NCBI GenBank assembly: GCA_023229135.1
Contig: JALNZT010000001.1
Coordinates: 186,001 to 250,000 of the forward strand
Length of the DNA: 64,000 nt
Origin: Bacteroidales bacterium
Lineage (GTDB): Bacteria; Bacteroidota; Bacteroidia; Bacteroidales; F082
Direction: 5' to 3'
Program-made: the position numbers and the translations under genes
The notes under the pieces: model-generated
Databases searched by the model: none
The model's input: only the letters and a program-made list of their open reading frames with translations
What the model was told of the DNA's origin: nothing
Shown: positions 28,150 through 37,236 of the stretch, in pieces
How positions within the stretch are numbered: position 1 is the stretch's first letter
How the letters are laid out: each line of letters opens with the position of its first letter

Positions 28150-29601
28150 ATGAATTGGATAGATTTAATGGTGTTCATCCTTTATATGGCCGGCATGCTT
28201 GGCATTGGCTATTATTTTCATGTGCGCAATAACAGTGTTGATGATTATTATGTTGGCGGAAGAGGAATGGGGCGCTGGCACATTGGGCTTTCGGTGGTGG
28301 CTACAGACGTTGGAGGCGGATTTTCTATCGGCCTTGGTGGATTGGGTTTTCTTATCGGACTGTCGGGCTCCTGGATGCTTTTTACCGGCCTGATGGGCGC
28401 CTGGCTTAGCGGCGTATTTCTTATTCCGCGCATAAAACGGCTATCAGATAAAAAGCAGTTTTTCACATTCCCTGAAGTTTTTGGACATTTTTATGGCGCA
28501 AAGGCGGCGCTTATAGCCGGAATAATTTCCGGTGTAGGCTATTTAGGGTTTACCAGCTCGCAGTTGTTGGCCGGTGCCAAACTGGCTTCGGCTGCATTTG
28601 TGGAACTCAACATGACGTTTGCTCTCATTATTATGGGATTCGTAGCAGTAGTTTACACCGTTTTGGGTGGCATAAAAGCGGTGATTTATACGGATACCGT
28701 ACAGTGGATATTCTTAATGACGGGACTCATTTTCTTGGGTATCCCGCTTGCCTGGGTTTCAGTTGGGGGCTGGGAAGCTATTTCGGCGAGTTTACCTCAG
28801 GAATATTTCTCTTTTGCCAACCTGAGCTGGCAACAGTTTTTAAATTGGATGGTAACGATTTTACCGATTTGGTTTGTCGGCATGACGCTTTATCAGCGTA
28901 TCTATGCCAGCAGATCCGTTTCTGAAGCCCGAAAAGCCTGGTTTATTGCCGGTGTTTTCGAGTGGCCTATAATGGCTTTTATGGGCGTTGGGCTGGGAAT
29001 GATTTCACGCGTAGCCTACTCAAACGGTATGTTTTCCGATCTCGGGTTTCCGTCCGGAAGCAGCATGGATGCCGAAATGGGTCTGCCGCTGCTGTTGCGT
29101 ACCATTATGCCTATTGGCCTGATGGGTCTTATCCTATCAGCTTATTTTTCGGCGATTTTATCTACTGCCGATAGCTGCCTGATGGCCTCTTCATCCAATT
29201 TTATGCACGATATCATTCAAAAAATATTTCCCAAGGCCGTGAACGAAAAAATGGCCATGAGCCTCTCCAAATTATTAACACTTTTGCTGGGGATAATTTC
29301 TGTATTGATTGCCCTGAAACTAACCGAAGTACTTTCGTTGATGTTATATTCATATGCATTTATGGTTAGCGGATTGCTGGTTCCCCTTTTGGCCGCTGTG
29401 TTTGCAGGCATTAAAGATGAAAAAGCAGCCGTTGTTTCGATGGTTGCAGGAGGGGGAACGACAATTTCGTTAATTATTTTTGCGAAACAACTTCCTTTAG
29501 GTCTGGATGCTAACGTATTTGGTATTTCAGTATCTTTATTGTCTTTTATTATTATTCATTCATTATTAAAGAAAACTGAACATGGAAATTCAAATTTATG
29601 A
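28150..29601 (+). CDS. Sodium:solute symporter (SSS family)
   Basis: 483 aa, about 13 transmembrane helices. Family features: the opening VDDYYVGGRGMGRW, then VVATDVGGGFSIGLGGLGF, and the sodium-site helix SAYFSAILSTADSCLMASSSNF (the SxxLSTADS core). Substrates of the family include proline, pantothenate, sugars and other organic solutes. It leads an operon with a GNAT acetyltransferase (20-bp overlap) and two amino-acid racemase-fold enzymes, so an amino acid or derivative is the likeliest cargo. This last point is inference from context. Confidence 0.9.
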   Translation: MNWIDLMVFILYMAGMLGIGYYFHVRNNSVDDYYVGGRGMGRWHIGLSVVATDVGGGFSIGLGGLGFLIGLSGSWMLFTGLMGAWLSGVFLIPRIKRLSDKKQFFTFPEVFGHFYGAKAALIAGIISGVGYLGFTSSQLLAGAKLASAAFVELNMTFALIIMGFVAVVYTVLGGIKAVIYTDTVQWIFLMTGLIFLGIPLAWVSVGGWEAISASLPQEYFSFANLSWQQFLNWMVTILPIWFVGMTLYQRIYASRSVSEARKAWFIAGVFEWPIMAFMGVGLGMISRVAYSNGMFSDLGFPSGSSMDAEMGLPLLLRTIMPIGLMGLILSAYFSAILSTADSCLMASSSNFMHDIIQKIFPKAVNEKMAMSLSKLLTLLLGIISVLIALKLTEVLSLMLYSYAFMVSGLLVPLLAAVFAGIKDEKAAVVSMVAGGGTTISLIIFAKQLPLGLDANVFGISVSLLSFIIIHSLLKKTEHGNSNL

Positions 29602-30022
29602 CAGCTATTCGTCTATGGCGATGCTGGAAAAGAAAAGAATTATAGACTTTTTACACCAGCACCTCGATGAGTTTGGTGATACTAAGGACGCTATCAAAAA
29701 AGCCATTGACTATTCAATTGGCGAATCTTCACCTATTGGTGGTTTTGTAATTGTGGGTACTATTGACAACAAAATGGCTGGTGCTGTGGTAGTTAACCGC
29801 ACAGGCATGGAAGACTATATCCCCGAAAACATTTTAGTTTACATTGCAGTGGATTCCGCCCTTCGTGGAAAAGGTATTGGTAAACAACTGATGAAAAAAG
29901 CCATTGATCTTTCAAAAGGAAATATAGCACTGCACGTTGAGGCTAATAATCCCGCCTTATTTTTATATGAGAAATTCGGTTTCACCAGCAAATACCTGGA
30001 GTATCGTTTGATAAGAAAATAA
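29582..30022 (+). CDS. GNAT family N-acetyltransferase
   Basis: 146 aa with the acetyl-CoA loop DSALRGKGIGKQLMKKAI and the final LHVEANNPALFLYEKFGFTSKYLEYRLIRK. It overlaps the symporter gene by 20 bp and ends on the first base of the racemase start codon, so it is part of the same translational unit. Acetylation of an imported D- or L-amino acid or amine would fit the operon but is a guess. Confidence 0.9.
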   Translation: MEIQIYDSYSSMAMLEKKRIIDFLHQHLDEFGDTKDAIKKAIDYSIGESSPIGGFVIVGTIDNKMAGAVVVNRTGMEDYIPENILVYIAVDSALRGKGIGKQLMKKAIDLSKGNIALHVEANNPALFLYEKFGFTSKYLEYRLIRK

Positions 30023-31188
30023 TGACAGATTCCCCTCTTCATACGCCTTCGGAAATTGAGCTAAGTATCAGTGCAATGCAGCATAACCTTCATTTCATCA
30101 AGAAGTTTGTGAAAAAAAACGTCAAAATTTCTTCTGTGATTAAAGGAAATGCTTATGGTCACGGCATTGAGATTTATGTGCCTGCTGCTGAGCAATGTGG
30201 TATTGATCATTTTGCCGTTTTTAGTGTAGATGAAGCCATACGTTCAGCAAAAGTGAAACGGCAGGAAACCGAACTGATGATTATGGGTTGGATTCCTGAA
30301 AATGAGATGCCTTGGGTGCTTCAAAACAATGTGCAGTTTTGGATATTCGAAACGGGGCGGCTCAGCTATTCGTTGGAAATGGCCAAACAGCTTGGTGTAA
30401 AGGCGCAAATACATATAGAGATGGAAACCGGGATGAACAGAACAGGATTGAGCCATGCCGACCTGGAAGAAGTGTGGCCATTGCTGGAAAAATACCGCGA
30501 TTCGTTCAGTCTGGTTGGGGTGTGTACGCATCTGGCCGGGGCCGAAAGCATTGCCAATCATGTGCGTATTCAGCGCCAGATTAAGCGTTTTCGGGTTATG
30601 GTTAATCTTTTTCGTGCACGAAGTTATGAGCCTGATATGCTGCATGTTTCCAGTTCGGCAGCTACGATAGCCTATCCTGCTTTTCAGTTCGATATGGTGC
30701 GTATCGGCATTTTACAATATGGTTACTGGCCCAGCAGAGAAACCTTTATACACTATATTAGCCGCCGAAAGAATAAAAAAGATCCTTTACATCATATCAT
30801 AAGCTGGCGGAGTTGCGTTATGGCTGTCAAACAGGTGAAACAAGGCGAATTTGTCAGCTACGGCACTACCTATCTGGCCACCGAAGATAAAACGATCGCT
30901 ATTATTCCAACCGGTTATGCACATGGCTACAGCCGCTCACTTTCTAACTCCGGACGCGTACTCATCAGGGGCCAACGCTTGTCGGTTATTGGCATGATAA
31001 ATATGAATATGCTTATAGCCGATATTTCAAGCCTTGAAGATGTAAAGGTTGGAGAGGTGGTTACACTGATTGGAGACCAGGAAGGTGCCTCAATCAGTGT
31101 GTCTTCTTTTACTGAGCTGAGTGACCAGTTAAACTATGAATTATTAACGCGGCTTCCTACGGGAATCAATCGCCGCTTAACAACTTAA
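30022..31188 (+). CDS. alr: Alanine racemase-type PLP enzyme
   Basis: 388 aa. Fold-type III PLP enzyme with the cofactor lysine K41 in SSVIKGNAYGHG, the TPR-like substrate helix region METGMNRTGL, and the C-terminal beta domain with the catalytic tyrosine in VSYGTTYLA, then IPTGYAHGYSRSLSNSG. The usual MDM/MD(Q) signature is replaced by MINMNMLIAD. It interconverts L- and D-alanine, supplying cell-wall D-Ala in the canonical case. Its position beside a second racemase, a symporter and an acetyltransferase suggests a catabolic or specialised paralogue; the main cell-wall Alr may lie elsewhere. Confidence 0.85.
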   Translation: MTDSPLHTPSEIELSISAMQHNLHFIKKFVKKNVKISSVIKGNAYGHGIEIYVPAAEQCGIDHFAVFSVDEAIRSAKVKRQETELMIMGWIPENEMPWVLQNNVQFWIFETGRLSYSLEMAKQLGVKAQIHIEMETGMNRTGLSHADLEEVWPLLEKYRDSFSLVGVCTHLAGAESIANHVRIQRQIKRFRVMVNLFRARSYEPDMLHVSSSAATIAYPAFQFDMVRIGILQYGYWPSRETFIHYISRRKNKKDPLHHIISWRSCVMAVKQVKQGEFVSYGTTYLATEDKTIAIIPTGYAHGYSRSLSNSGRVLIRGQRLSVIGMINMNMLIADISSLEDVKVGEVVTLIGDQEGASISVSSFTELSDQLNYELLTRLPTGINRRLTT

Positions 31189-31191
31189 ACC

Positions 31192-32277
31192 ATGGCTTAT
31201 ATAGAGCTTGATTATCAAAAACTTCATCATAACTTTAGATTTCTGGATGAGTTTTTTTCTAAAAATAATATTCAGTGGGGTGTGGTTTCAAAACTGCTTT
31301 GTGGCGATGAGAGCTACCTCAACGAATTGATTGAAACGGGTATTAAAGAGTTTCACGACAGTAGGATTAGCAACCTGAAAGCGATAAAAAAAATCAATCC
31401 TGACGTACAAACGGTGTATATCAAACCTCCTGCGCGCAGGGCTGTGAAAAGCCTTGTAAAATTTGCAGATGTGAGTTTTAACACCGAATTTGATACCATA
31501 AAACTTATCTCTGATGAAGCTGTTAAGCTAAATAAAAAGCACAAAATCATCATTATGGTAGAAATGGGCGACCTGCGTGAAGGCGTGCTGGGAGATAATT
31601 TAGTGGACTTTTACTCGTCAATCTTTAAGCTCCCAAATATTGAGGTAGTTGGCCTGGGGACAAATCTCAACTGCCTTAATGGCGTTATGCCCAGCCACGA
31701 CAAATTGATACAACTAAGCCTTTACAAACAGTTGATTGAGGCCTCCTTCAAGGTAAAAATTCCTTGGCTTTCGGGCGGAAGTTCTGTTACTATTCCTTTG
31801 TTACTAAAAAAAATGTTACCCATTGGTATCAACCATTTTAGGGTAGGAGAGACGCTTTATTTTGGCAAAAATCTGGTGACCAATAAAACCATTAAAGGCA
31901 TGAAAAGTAACGTATTTACGCTTTATACCGAAATCGTGGAGCTGATGGAAAAACCGATTGTTCCTATTGGCGAACTGGGTACAAATGTGGCTGGCGAACG
32001 CTTTGAGGTGAACGAAGAAGATTATGGCAAATCCTCGTGCCGGGCACTCTTAGATGTAGGTCTGCTTGATGTTGATCCACAACATCTTACTCCCATTAAA
32101 TCAGGGATTGAAATTACTGGTGCCAGCTCGGATATGTTAGCTGTTGACCTGGGCAAGAACCGCCGAAACATGAAAGTGGGAGACCTGATGGCTTTCAACT
32201 TAGATTATATGGGGGTACTTAAAATTATGAATTCTAACTATATAGATAAGCGCATCACCAATAAGCCCCATAACTAA
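31192..32277 (+). CDS. Orr-like amino-acid racemase (PLP)
   Basis: 361 aa. Fold-type III PLP barrel with K34 in WGVVSKLLCGD as the probable cofactor lysine; GLGTNLNCLNG and WLSGGSSVTIPLLL correspond to the phosphate-binding and metal-adjacent segments of ornithine-racemase (Orr)/YhfX-like enzymes, followed by INHFRVGETLYFG. Known relatives racemise ornithine or related residues. It starts 3 bp after the alanine racemase gene. Having both racemase types side by side implies two substrates or a hetero-oligomer. Substrate not determinable from sequence. Confidence 0.75.
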   Translation: MAYIELDYQKLHHNFRFLDEFFSKNNIQWGVVSKLLCGDESYLNELIETGIKEFHDSRISNLKAIKKINPDVQTVYIKPPARRAVKSLVKFADVSFNTEFDTIKLISDEAVKLNKKHKIIIMVEMGDLREGVLGDNLVDFYSSIFKLPNIEVVGLGTNLNCLNGVMPSHDKLIQLSLYKQLIEASFKVKIPWLSGGSSVTIPLLLKKMLPIGINHFRVGETLYFGKNLVTNKTIKGMKSNVFTLYTEIVELMEKPIVPIGELGTNVAGERFEVNEEDYGKSSCRALLDVGLLDVDPQHLTPIKSGIEITGASSDMLAVDLGKNRRNMKVGDLMAFNLDYMGVLKIMNSNYIDKRITNKPHN

Positions 32278-32413
32278 AAAAGAATTTTCGACAATTTCGG
32301 GTTTTGCTTTTCCGGACTTTATAAATAAATGTGACAGCTTTTTTATCTATCAGTAATTGAAAATAGTATACATTTGCTAAATGCTGCTATAAAGCCACTT
32401 ATTCCTGACATTT

Positions 32414-34534
32414 ATGAAACTTAAAAGCTGGATTATCCCATTGTTTTTGCCATTTTTAGTAGGATTATATGGTTCACTTTATGCAGATAACCAAGCCCAG
32501 CAATCTTTTATTGAAAAACGACTCGACGAATTAAAGGAGATACGCATGAAAGAGCCTGTGCGTGTAAAAAATGAATTGCTTGATTTCATGGCAAAATATG
32601 CGCAAAATGCTACGGATGAACAGTTGGCCACTGCACGCATTATGTTGGGTTATAGCTATGCATACCTTAGCAAAGCAGATTCCGCCAAGGTAGCTCTGAA
32701 TCAGGCCCGTAGCTTGATGACTGATGATTTTTCGCTACAAACCAAGTTTGATTTCTACAATAGTTTTGGAAGCTATCATAACCTGGTAAAGACCTATGAT
32801 AGTGCTACCTATTATTTTAACTTGGCTACCGACCTAGCAAAGAAAATTGATAAACCTTATTATTTTGCTATAGTTTATACCTATAAAGGTAATCTGGCAG
32901 AGGATATGGGGAGGTCGAAAGACGCTTTTGAATATTATTTAAAAGCTTTACAAAATTTTGAAGCAAGCAATGAAACAAAAAGCATAGCCGTTATCCTTAA
33001 TAATCTGGGCATTATATACCAGAAAATGGGAAATTTTGAACACGCATTTGATTGTTTTTATAGGGCTATTGTCATCAATAAATCTATTGATGCGGTTTAT
33101 GATATGTGCATGAATTATGGTAACTTAGGTATATTATATAAGGAATCCGGCAGACTACAAGAAGCCATTGCAACCTACGACACCGCCACTAACATAGCCG
33201 AAGAGAATGGCTTTGTATTGGATATCGCCCGCAATAAACTAAATAAAGGCAACCTATTTATTATAGTTAAGGATTTTGAAGCAGCAGAAAAAAACTTTTT
33301 AGAATCATTGAAGTTATGCGAGGAGAATAATATCGAATATGGCAAGATGTTAAATTACACTGCATTATCTGATTTATATCTTAAAATGGGAGCATTGGAT
33401 AAAGCAGAAATTTATGCAAAAAAAGCCCTTGAACTTGCTAAAGGCTTTGATGAAACTGAAGTGTTGCGGGAATCTAATGTTAAGTTGTCCAGTATCTACG
33501 AAGAGAAAGGCTTATTCGAGCCGGCACTAAAATACCGTAAAGCATACGAAGCCGCTAACGACAGCATGATTGCCCGTGCTCACAAAAATCTTATTGTTGA
33601 GCTGCAAGCCAGATATGATTCTGAAAAAAAAGAGTTGGAAAATGCCTCATTGAAAGCCGAAAATATAGTCAAAGAACAGGCAATCAGAGATCAAAAAATT
33701 ATTAACATCATTATTAGTATTGCAGTTGTGATGCTTACCTTGCTTTTAATTTTTGTGTTTCGGATTAGCAATAAACTTAAAAAAGCGAATCAAAATCTGA
33801 ATGCTGTGTACCAAAAAATAGCAAGCCAGAATGCACTTCTCGAAGAAACTATCAAAACTAAAGACAAGCTATTTTCTATTATTGGACACGATCTGAAGTC
33901 GCCCTTCAACAGTATGCTTGGCTTTTTGCAGCTGATAATTGATCAGAAGGAAAAATTAGAGCCCGAGGAACTTGAGCATATTCTTAAGGAGCTTTACCGC
34001 AAAAGTAATGATGCCTACACACTTGTAGAAAATTTGCTACAATGGGCGATGAGTCAGCGCGGGCAGATTGCTTTCAAGCCTGAACAATACAATCTATTTG
34101 ATATAGTGGATGAAGAGCTGCGCTTTTTGCAGAGCCGTGCAGATAAAAAAGAAATTCTATTGAGAAATGAGCTGCCCGAAATTATTTCGGTTTGGTGCGA
34201 CCACGATATGATGTCAACAGTGTTCCGAAATATCATCAATAATGCTATTAAATTTACTCCAGTAAAGGGTTTTGTGAAAATTACGTCAGAGATAAATTCT
34301 GATTATGTATTCGTCAAAATTAGCGATAATGGTGTTGGTATGGATGATGAAATGTTAAAACGGATTCAAAATAAAAACGAGTTTTATTCAGAAAAAGGAA
34401 CTGAAAATGAGACAGGTACAGGTTTGGGTTTGGAAATTGTAAAAGAGTTCTTGACTTCTAATAAAGCGCTTTTCACAATCAATAGCACTCTTGGTGAGGG
34501 TACCGATTTTGTGATTCGCTTGAATAGAAAATAA
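32414..34534 (+). CDS. TPR-containing sensor histidine kinase
   Basis: 706 aa. Signal peptide (1-24), TPR array (about 70-400; e.g. NLGIIYQKMGNFEHAFDCFYRA), a coiled coil, one transmembrane helix (about 428-450), a second coiled coil, HisKA with H492 in SIIGHDLKSPFNSML, and HATPase (about 590-705: N box NIINNAIKFTP, then DNGVGMDDEM and TGTGLGLEIVKEFL). The TPRs lie outside the membrane and probably sense a protein or peptide. No cognate regulator is adjacent, so the partner is unknown. Confidence 0.92.
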   Translation: MKLKSWIIPLFLPFLVGLYGSLYADNQAQQSFIEKRLDELKEIRMKEPVRVKNELLDFMAKYAQNATDEQLATARIMLGYSYAYLSKADSAKVALNQARSLMTDDFSLQTKFDFYNSFGSYHNLVKTYDSATYYFNLATDLAKKIDKPYYFAIVYTYKGNLAEDMGRSKDAFEYYLKALQNFEASNETKSIAVILNNLGIIYQKMGNFEHAFDCFYRAIVINKSIDAVYDMCMNYGNLGILYKESGRLQEAIATYDTATNIAEENGFVLDIARNKLNKGNLFIIVKDFEAAEKNFLESLKLCEENNIEYGKMLNYTALSDLYLKMGALDKAEIYAKKALELAKGFDETEVLRESNVKLSSIYEEKGLFEPALKYRKAYEAANDSMIARAHKNLIVELQARYDSEKKELENASLKAENIVKEQAIRDQKIINIIISIAVVMLTLLLIFVFRISNKLKKANQNLNAVYQKIASQNALLEETIKTKDKLFSIIGHDLKSPFNSMLGFLQLIIDQKEKLEPEELEHILKELYRKSNDAYTLVENLLQWAMSQRGQIAFKPEQYNLFDIVDEELRFLQSRADKKEILLRNELPEIISVWCDHDMMSTVFRNIINNAIKFTPVKGFVKITSEINSDYVFVKISDNGVGMDDEMLKRIQNKNEFYSEKGTENETGTGLGLEIVKEFLTSNKALFTINSTLGEGTDFVIRLNRK

Positions 34535-34652
34535 TTAGACAGCTGTAACTTTCTTTGTTTGCTTTTCGTCTAAGCAGGTAATCATCAAATAGTTTTAGCC
34601 GCAATTGCAGCCAGAACTATAAAATAATTTTTTGAAACCTAATATTTAAACC

Positions 34653-35372
34653 ATGAAGATTAAATCAGTTGCCAACAAATTTATGCTCCTCCTTTTATGC
34701 CTTATCTTAGGATTGGGCGTCCAGCAAATTTCTGCGAATAATACTTTAACTCCCGCACGGGAAGACAGAAACATTAGTGGATTTACACAGCTGGAAGTGA
34801 GTGGTGGCTTTGAGGTGGTGCTAACACAAGGCAACAACGAATCAGTCACCATCGAAGCCGATGAGCATATTATCGACAACATAAAAACGCGTGTAACCGG
34901 TAAAACCCTTGAAGTATACACCAAAGGCACCATCAGAAATTACAAAGTCATGCGTGTTTATATTACATTTAGACAGCTTGAGTCTATTGAGTTAAGTGGC
35001 GCCGTCAAAATCACTGCTGATCAAAGTCTGCAATTTGACCGATTAGAGCTGGATATTTCGGGCGCATGCAGCCTTGAATTTGATATGGAAGCTGACCAGC
35101 TCGACTTAGACCTCAGTGGTGCCAGTAAGCTCTTACTCAATGGTTTTGTAAACCACCTGGATGCAGACTGCTCGGGTTCGTCAAAGCTGCTGCTGGCTGG
35201 ATTAAAAACAAAAACAATTTCTTTAGATAGCAGCGGAGCCACCACCGCAGAGTTTTGGGTAACCGAATCGCTGAAAGTTGAGAGCAGCGGCGCTTCCAAC
35301 GTGCGCTATAAAGGCGATCCAAAAAGTGTAAATCTTGACAACTCTGGCGCTTCGTCAGTGAAAAAAATGTAA
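34653..35372 (+). CDS. GIN-domain (DUF2807) secreted protein
   Basis: 239 aa. Signal peptide (about 1-28, ending QISAN) followed by a right-handed beta-helix of regularly spaced short strands with a recurring L-[DE]-[LIV]-[SD]-G-[AS] rhythm (LELDISGACSLEF, LDLDLSGASKLLL, KVESSGASNV). This is the putative autotransporter-adhesin head GIN domain found widely in Bacteroidota, with no proven function. Located after the TPR kinase but separated by about 120 bp; probably monocistronic. Confidence 0.87.
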   Translation: MKIKSVANKFMLLLLCLILGLGVQQISANNTLTPAREDRNISGFTQLEVSGGFEVVLTQGNNESVTIEADEHIIDNIKTRVTGKTLEVYTKGTIRNYKVMRVYITFRQLESIELSGAVKITADQSLQFDRLELDISGACSLEFDMEADQLDLDLSGASKLLLNGFVNHLDADCSGSSKLLLAGLKTKTISLDSSGATTAEFWVTESLKVESSGASNVRYKGDPKSVNLDNSGASSVKKM

Positions 35373-35400
35373 ATAAAAGTAATTGCAGTTTGTGCTCTTG

Positions 35401-35440
35401 AAAGCTTTGCGACAGCTATAAGGACTGTCGCAAAGCTTTT
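35401..35440. terminator. Terminator between convergent genes
   Basis: A perfect 15-bp stem (35401-35415 with 35425-35439) and a 9-nt loop, followed by TTTTG in the plus direction. It separates the GIN gene from the convergent DUF3108 gene and could stop transcription from both sides. Confidence 0.75.
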
Positions 35441-35441
35441 G

Positions 35442-36233
35442 TCAGTTATAAGCCGTGGCTGATTTCAGGTAAATTTTGATGCTACCAACAGCGATTTTTG
35501 CCTCCATCATTATCGGAATTTTATGGGTGTCATCGCTCACCCAAATCAGCAGTGCTTCGCCAGGCTTAAACATGGTGCCCCGGTCGAGCATGGCAGCAAA
35601 AAGGATACAATCCCACCATGCGCCATTCCTGTTTTTTATTCGCTCCCTGCCTTTGAAAACCACAGGCAATATAAAAGTACGGCCATCTAAAAGAAGCTGT
35701 AAATCAATAGTATCGCCGGCAGCATGGTTTTTAAAATCTATTGATCTGGCTACGTAAGTGGCTGTCAAAACGTCGTAGGTGCATCCTGAAATCGCAATGG
35801 TATCTGTACGAAATCCTTTTTTGGTTTCATCCATCTCGGCGAGATACAGCTGTCGTTGCGAATCAAAATAGTAGTTATTGTGGATACGAAAGCCGCCTTC
35901 CAGGGTATGCCTGCGGTAAAAAATAGCTTGTAAATCTGTTCTTCGGCTATAAACCTCGAAAGTGTCCCGTACCTTAAAAAGCCAATCCCAGCGCGAATAG
36001 GATTGACCTGTGCTGAAAAAATGAAATACGTCCTCCTTCCCAAATTGAACTTCTGAGGCCTCAAAATGAACTTCGCCGGCATTTATCCAGATAAACCCCC
36101 AGTTGTATGAAATTTCGTAATGCAGCTTTTCACCTGAGCTAAAACTATAGGGCTTTTCTACACAAATTGTCTGACTGCTAACTGTTTGTGCCAAAGAAAG
36201 CAAAAGTAAAACCCATAAAAAGGAAAGCTTCAT
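35442..36233 (-). CDS. DUF3108 domain protein, exported
   Basis: 263 aa. Signal peptide ending TVSSQ (about residue 21), then a beta-rich DUF3108 domain: SGEKLHYEISYNWGFIWINAGEV, DTFEVYSRRTDLQAIFYRR, and the closing GEALLIWVSDDTHKIPIMMEA strand pair. Members are periplasmic or surface proteins of unknown function. No operon partner closer than the EFR1 gene 91 bp upstream. Confidence 0.85.
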   Translation of the reverse strand: MKLSFLWVLLLLSLAQTVSSQTICVEKPYSFSSGEKLHYEISYNWGFIWINAGEVHFEASEVQFGKEDVFHFFSTGQSYSRWDWLFKVRDTFEVYSRRTDLQAIFYRRHTLEGGFRIHNNYYFDSQRQLYLAEMDETKKGFRTDTIAISGCTYDVLTATYVARSIDFKNHAAGDTIDLQLLLDGRTFILPVVFKGRERIKNRNGAWWDCILFAAMLDRGTMFKPGEALLIWVSDDTHKIPIMMEAKIAVGSIKIYLKSATAYN

Positions 36234-36324
36234 TACTTCTTATTTTGCTTCAAAACTACTGGTTTTTCGCATAGCATACGATATAATTCTGTAGCTCAAT
36301 GCCATTGAAGTTTCCGACAGCGCG

Positions 36325-37131
36325 CTAATCTTTGTTTTCTAAAAACAGTTCGGGTTCGTGCCTAATTCTCTCAAGTTTGCTGATTAACTTTTTCGTGAAA
36401 TTTACAATATGCTCATTTACAATGACTTTGGCATCTTCTGGACAGTTTTTAACACAGCTGCAACACAAAATGCATGTTGTCGGATCGATATCCCTGAAGT
36501 TATCAAAATCAATGGCTTCCATCGGGCACAAATCGGCGCATATGCTACAATCGGTGCAGTTGTCGTTGGTTTCGGGAACTATCTGTGGAGCTGGTGGAAG
36601 TGCTTTGTAAGGGAAATTACCTTTGACAAATAGCGTTGATTTGCTTAGCGTATCAAAATGATTCAATTTAGCATTGATTTTTTGTCCAAAATCACAGGCA
36701 ATTTTCAAATCACTTATATCAGGTCTTCTGGTAGCAATTCCTCCAGAGTAGGAATGTTCGCCGATAAAAGCTCCAGCGGCAACGCTAACAAATCCGGCAG
36801 TTTCAAAGATGTCTTTAAGTTCCAGCAAAGCATCTTCGTAAGCACGATTGCCATAAACAACCGCATAAACTGCCGTTGCATTATTGCCTTTAAAATTTTG
36901 GAAATAGTCTGCTAGAAAATCGGGTATTCTGCCTTTGTAAACCGGTACGCCAACAATCACTAAGTCATTGCTGCTAAAGGTCAATGCTTTGTAATTAATT
37001 CGGCTTTTCAAAGGAGTTAAATCATATTCATTATGAATTTCGCCAATACTACCGGCTATTGTTTTGACAACTTTTGCGGTGGTTCCGGTTGGACTAAAAA
37101 AGATTGTGCTTATGTTATAATTCATTTTCAA
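36325..37131 (-). CDS. EFR1-type flavodoxin/ferredoxin protein
   Basis: 268 aa. The N-terminal flavodoxin-like domain (about 1-170) begins with the FMN phosphate loop IFFSPTGTTAKVV. The C-terminal ferredoxin domain (about 185-240) carries two [4Fe-4S] motifs, CTDCSICADLCP and CILCCSCVKNCP. EFR1 proteins move electrons in anaerobic or microaerophilic metabolism; the partner is unknown. The two four-cysteine sets are intact (the second has an extra Cys: CCSC). Confidence 0.92.
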   Translation of the reverse strand: MKMNYNISTIFFSPTGTTAKVVKTIAGSIGEIHNEYDLTPLKSRINYKALTFSSNDLVIVGVPVYKGRIPDFLADYFQNFKGNNATAVYAVVYGNRAYEDALLELKDIFETAGFVSVAAGAFIGEHSYSGGIATRRPDISDLKIACDFGQKINAKLNHFDTLSKSTLFVKGNFPYKALPPAPQIVPETNDNCTDCSICADLCPMEAIDFDNFRDIDPTTCILCCSCVKNCPEDAKVIVNEHIVNFTKKLISKLERIRHEPELFLENKD

Positions 37132-37236
37132 AATTGGACTGAAGTATGCTTACAAAAATAATTGGTTGTAAAATACAACAGCTACTTCGATTATTTACCG
37201 GCTTGCGTTTATCTGTTAAAGGTTTTTCTGCTCGCT

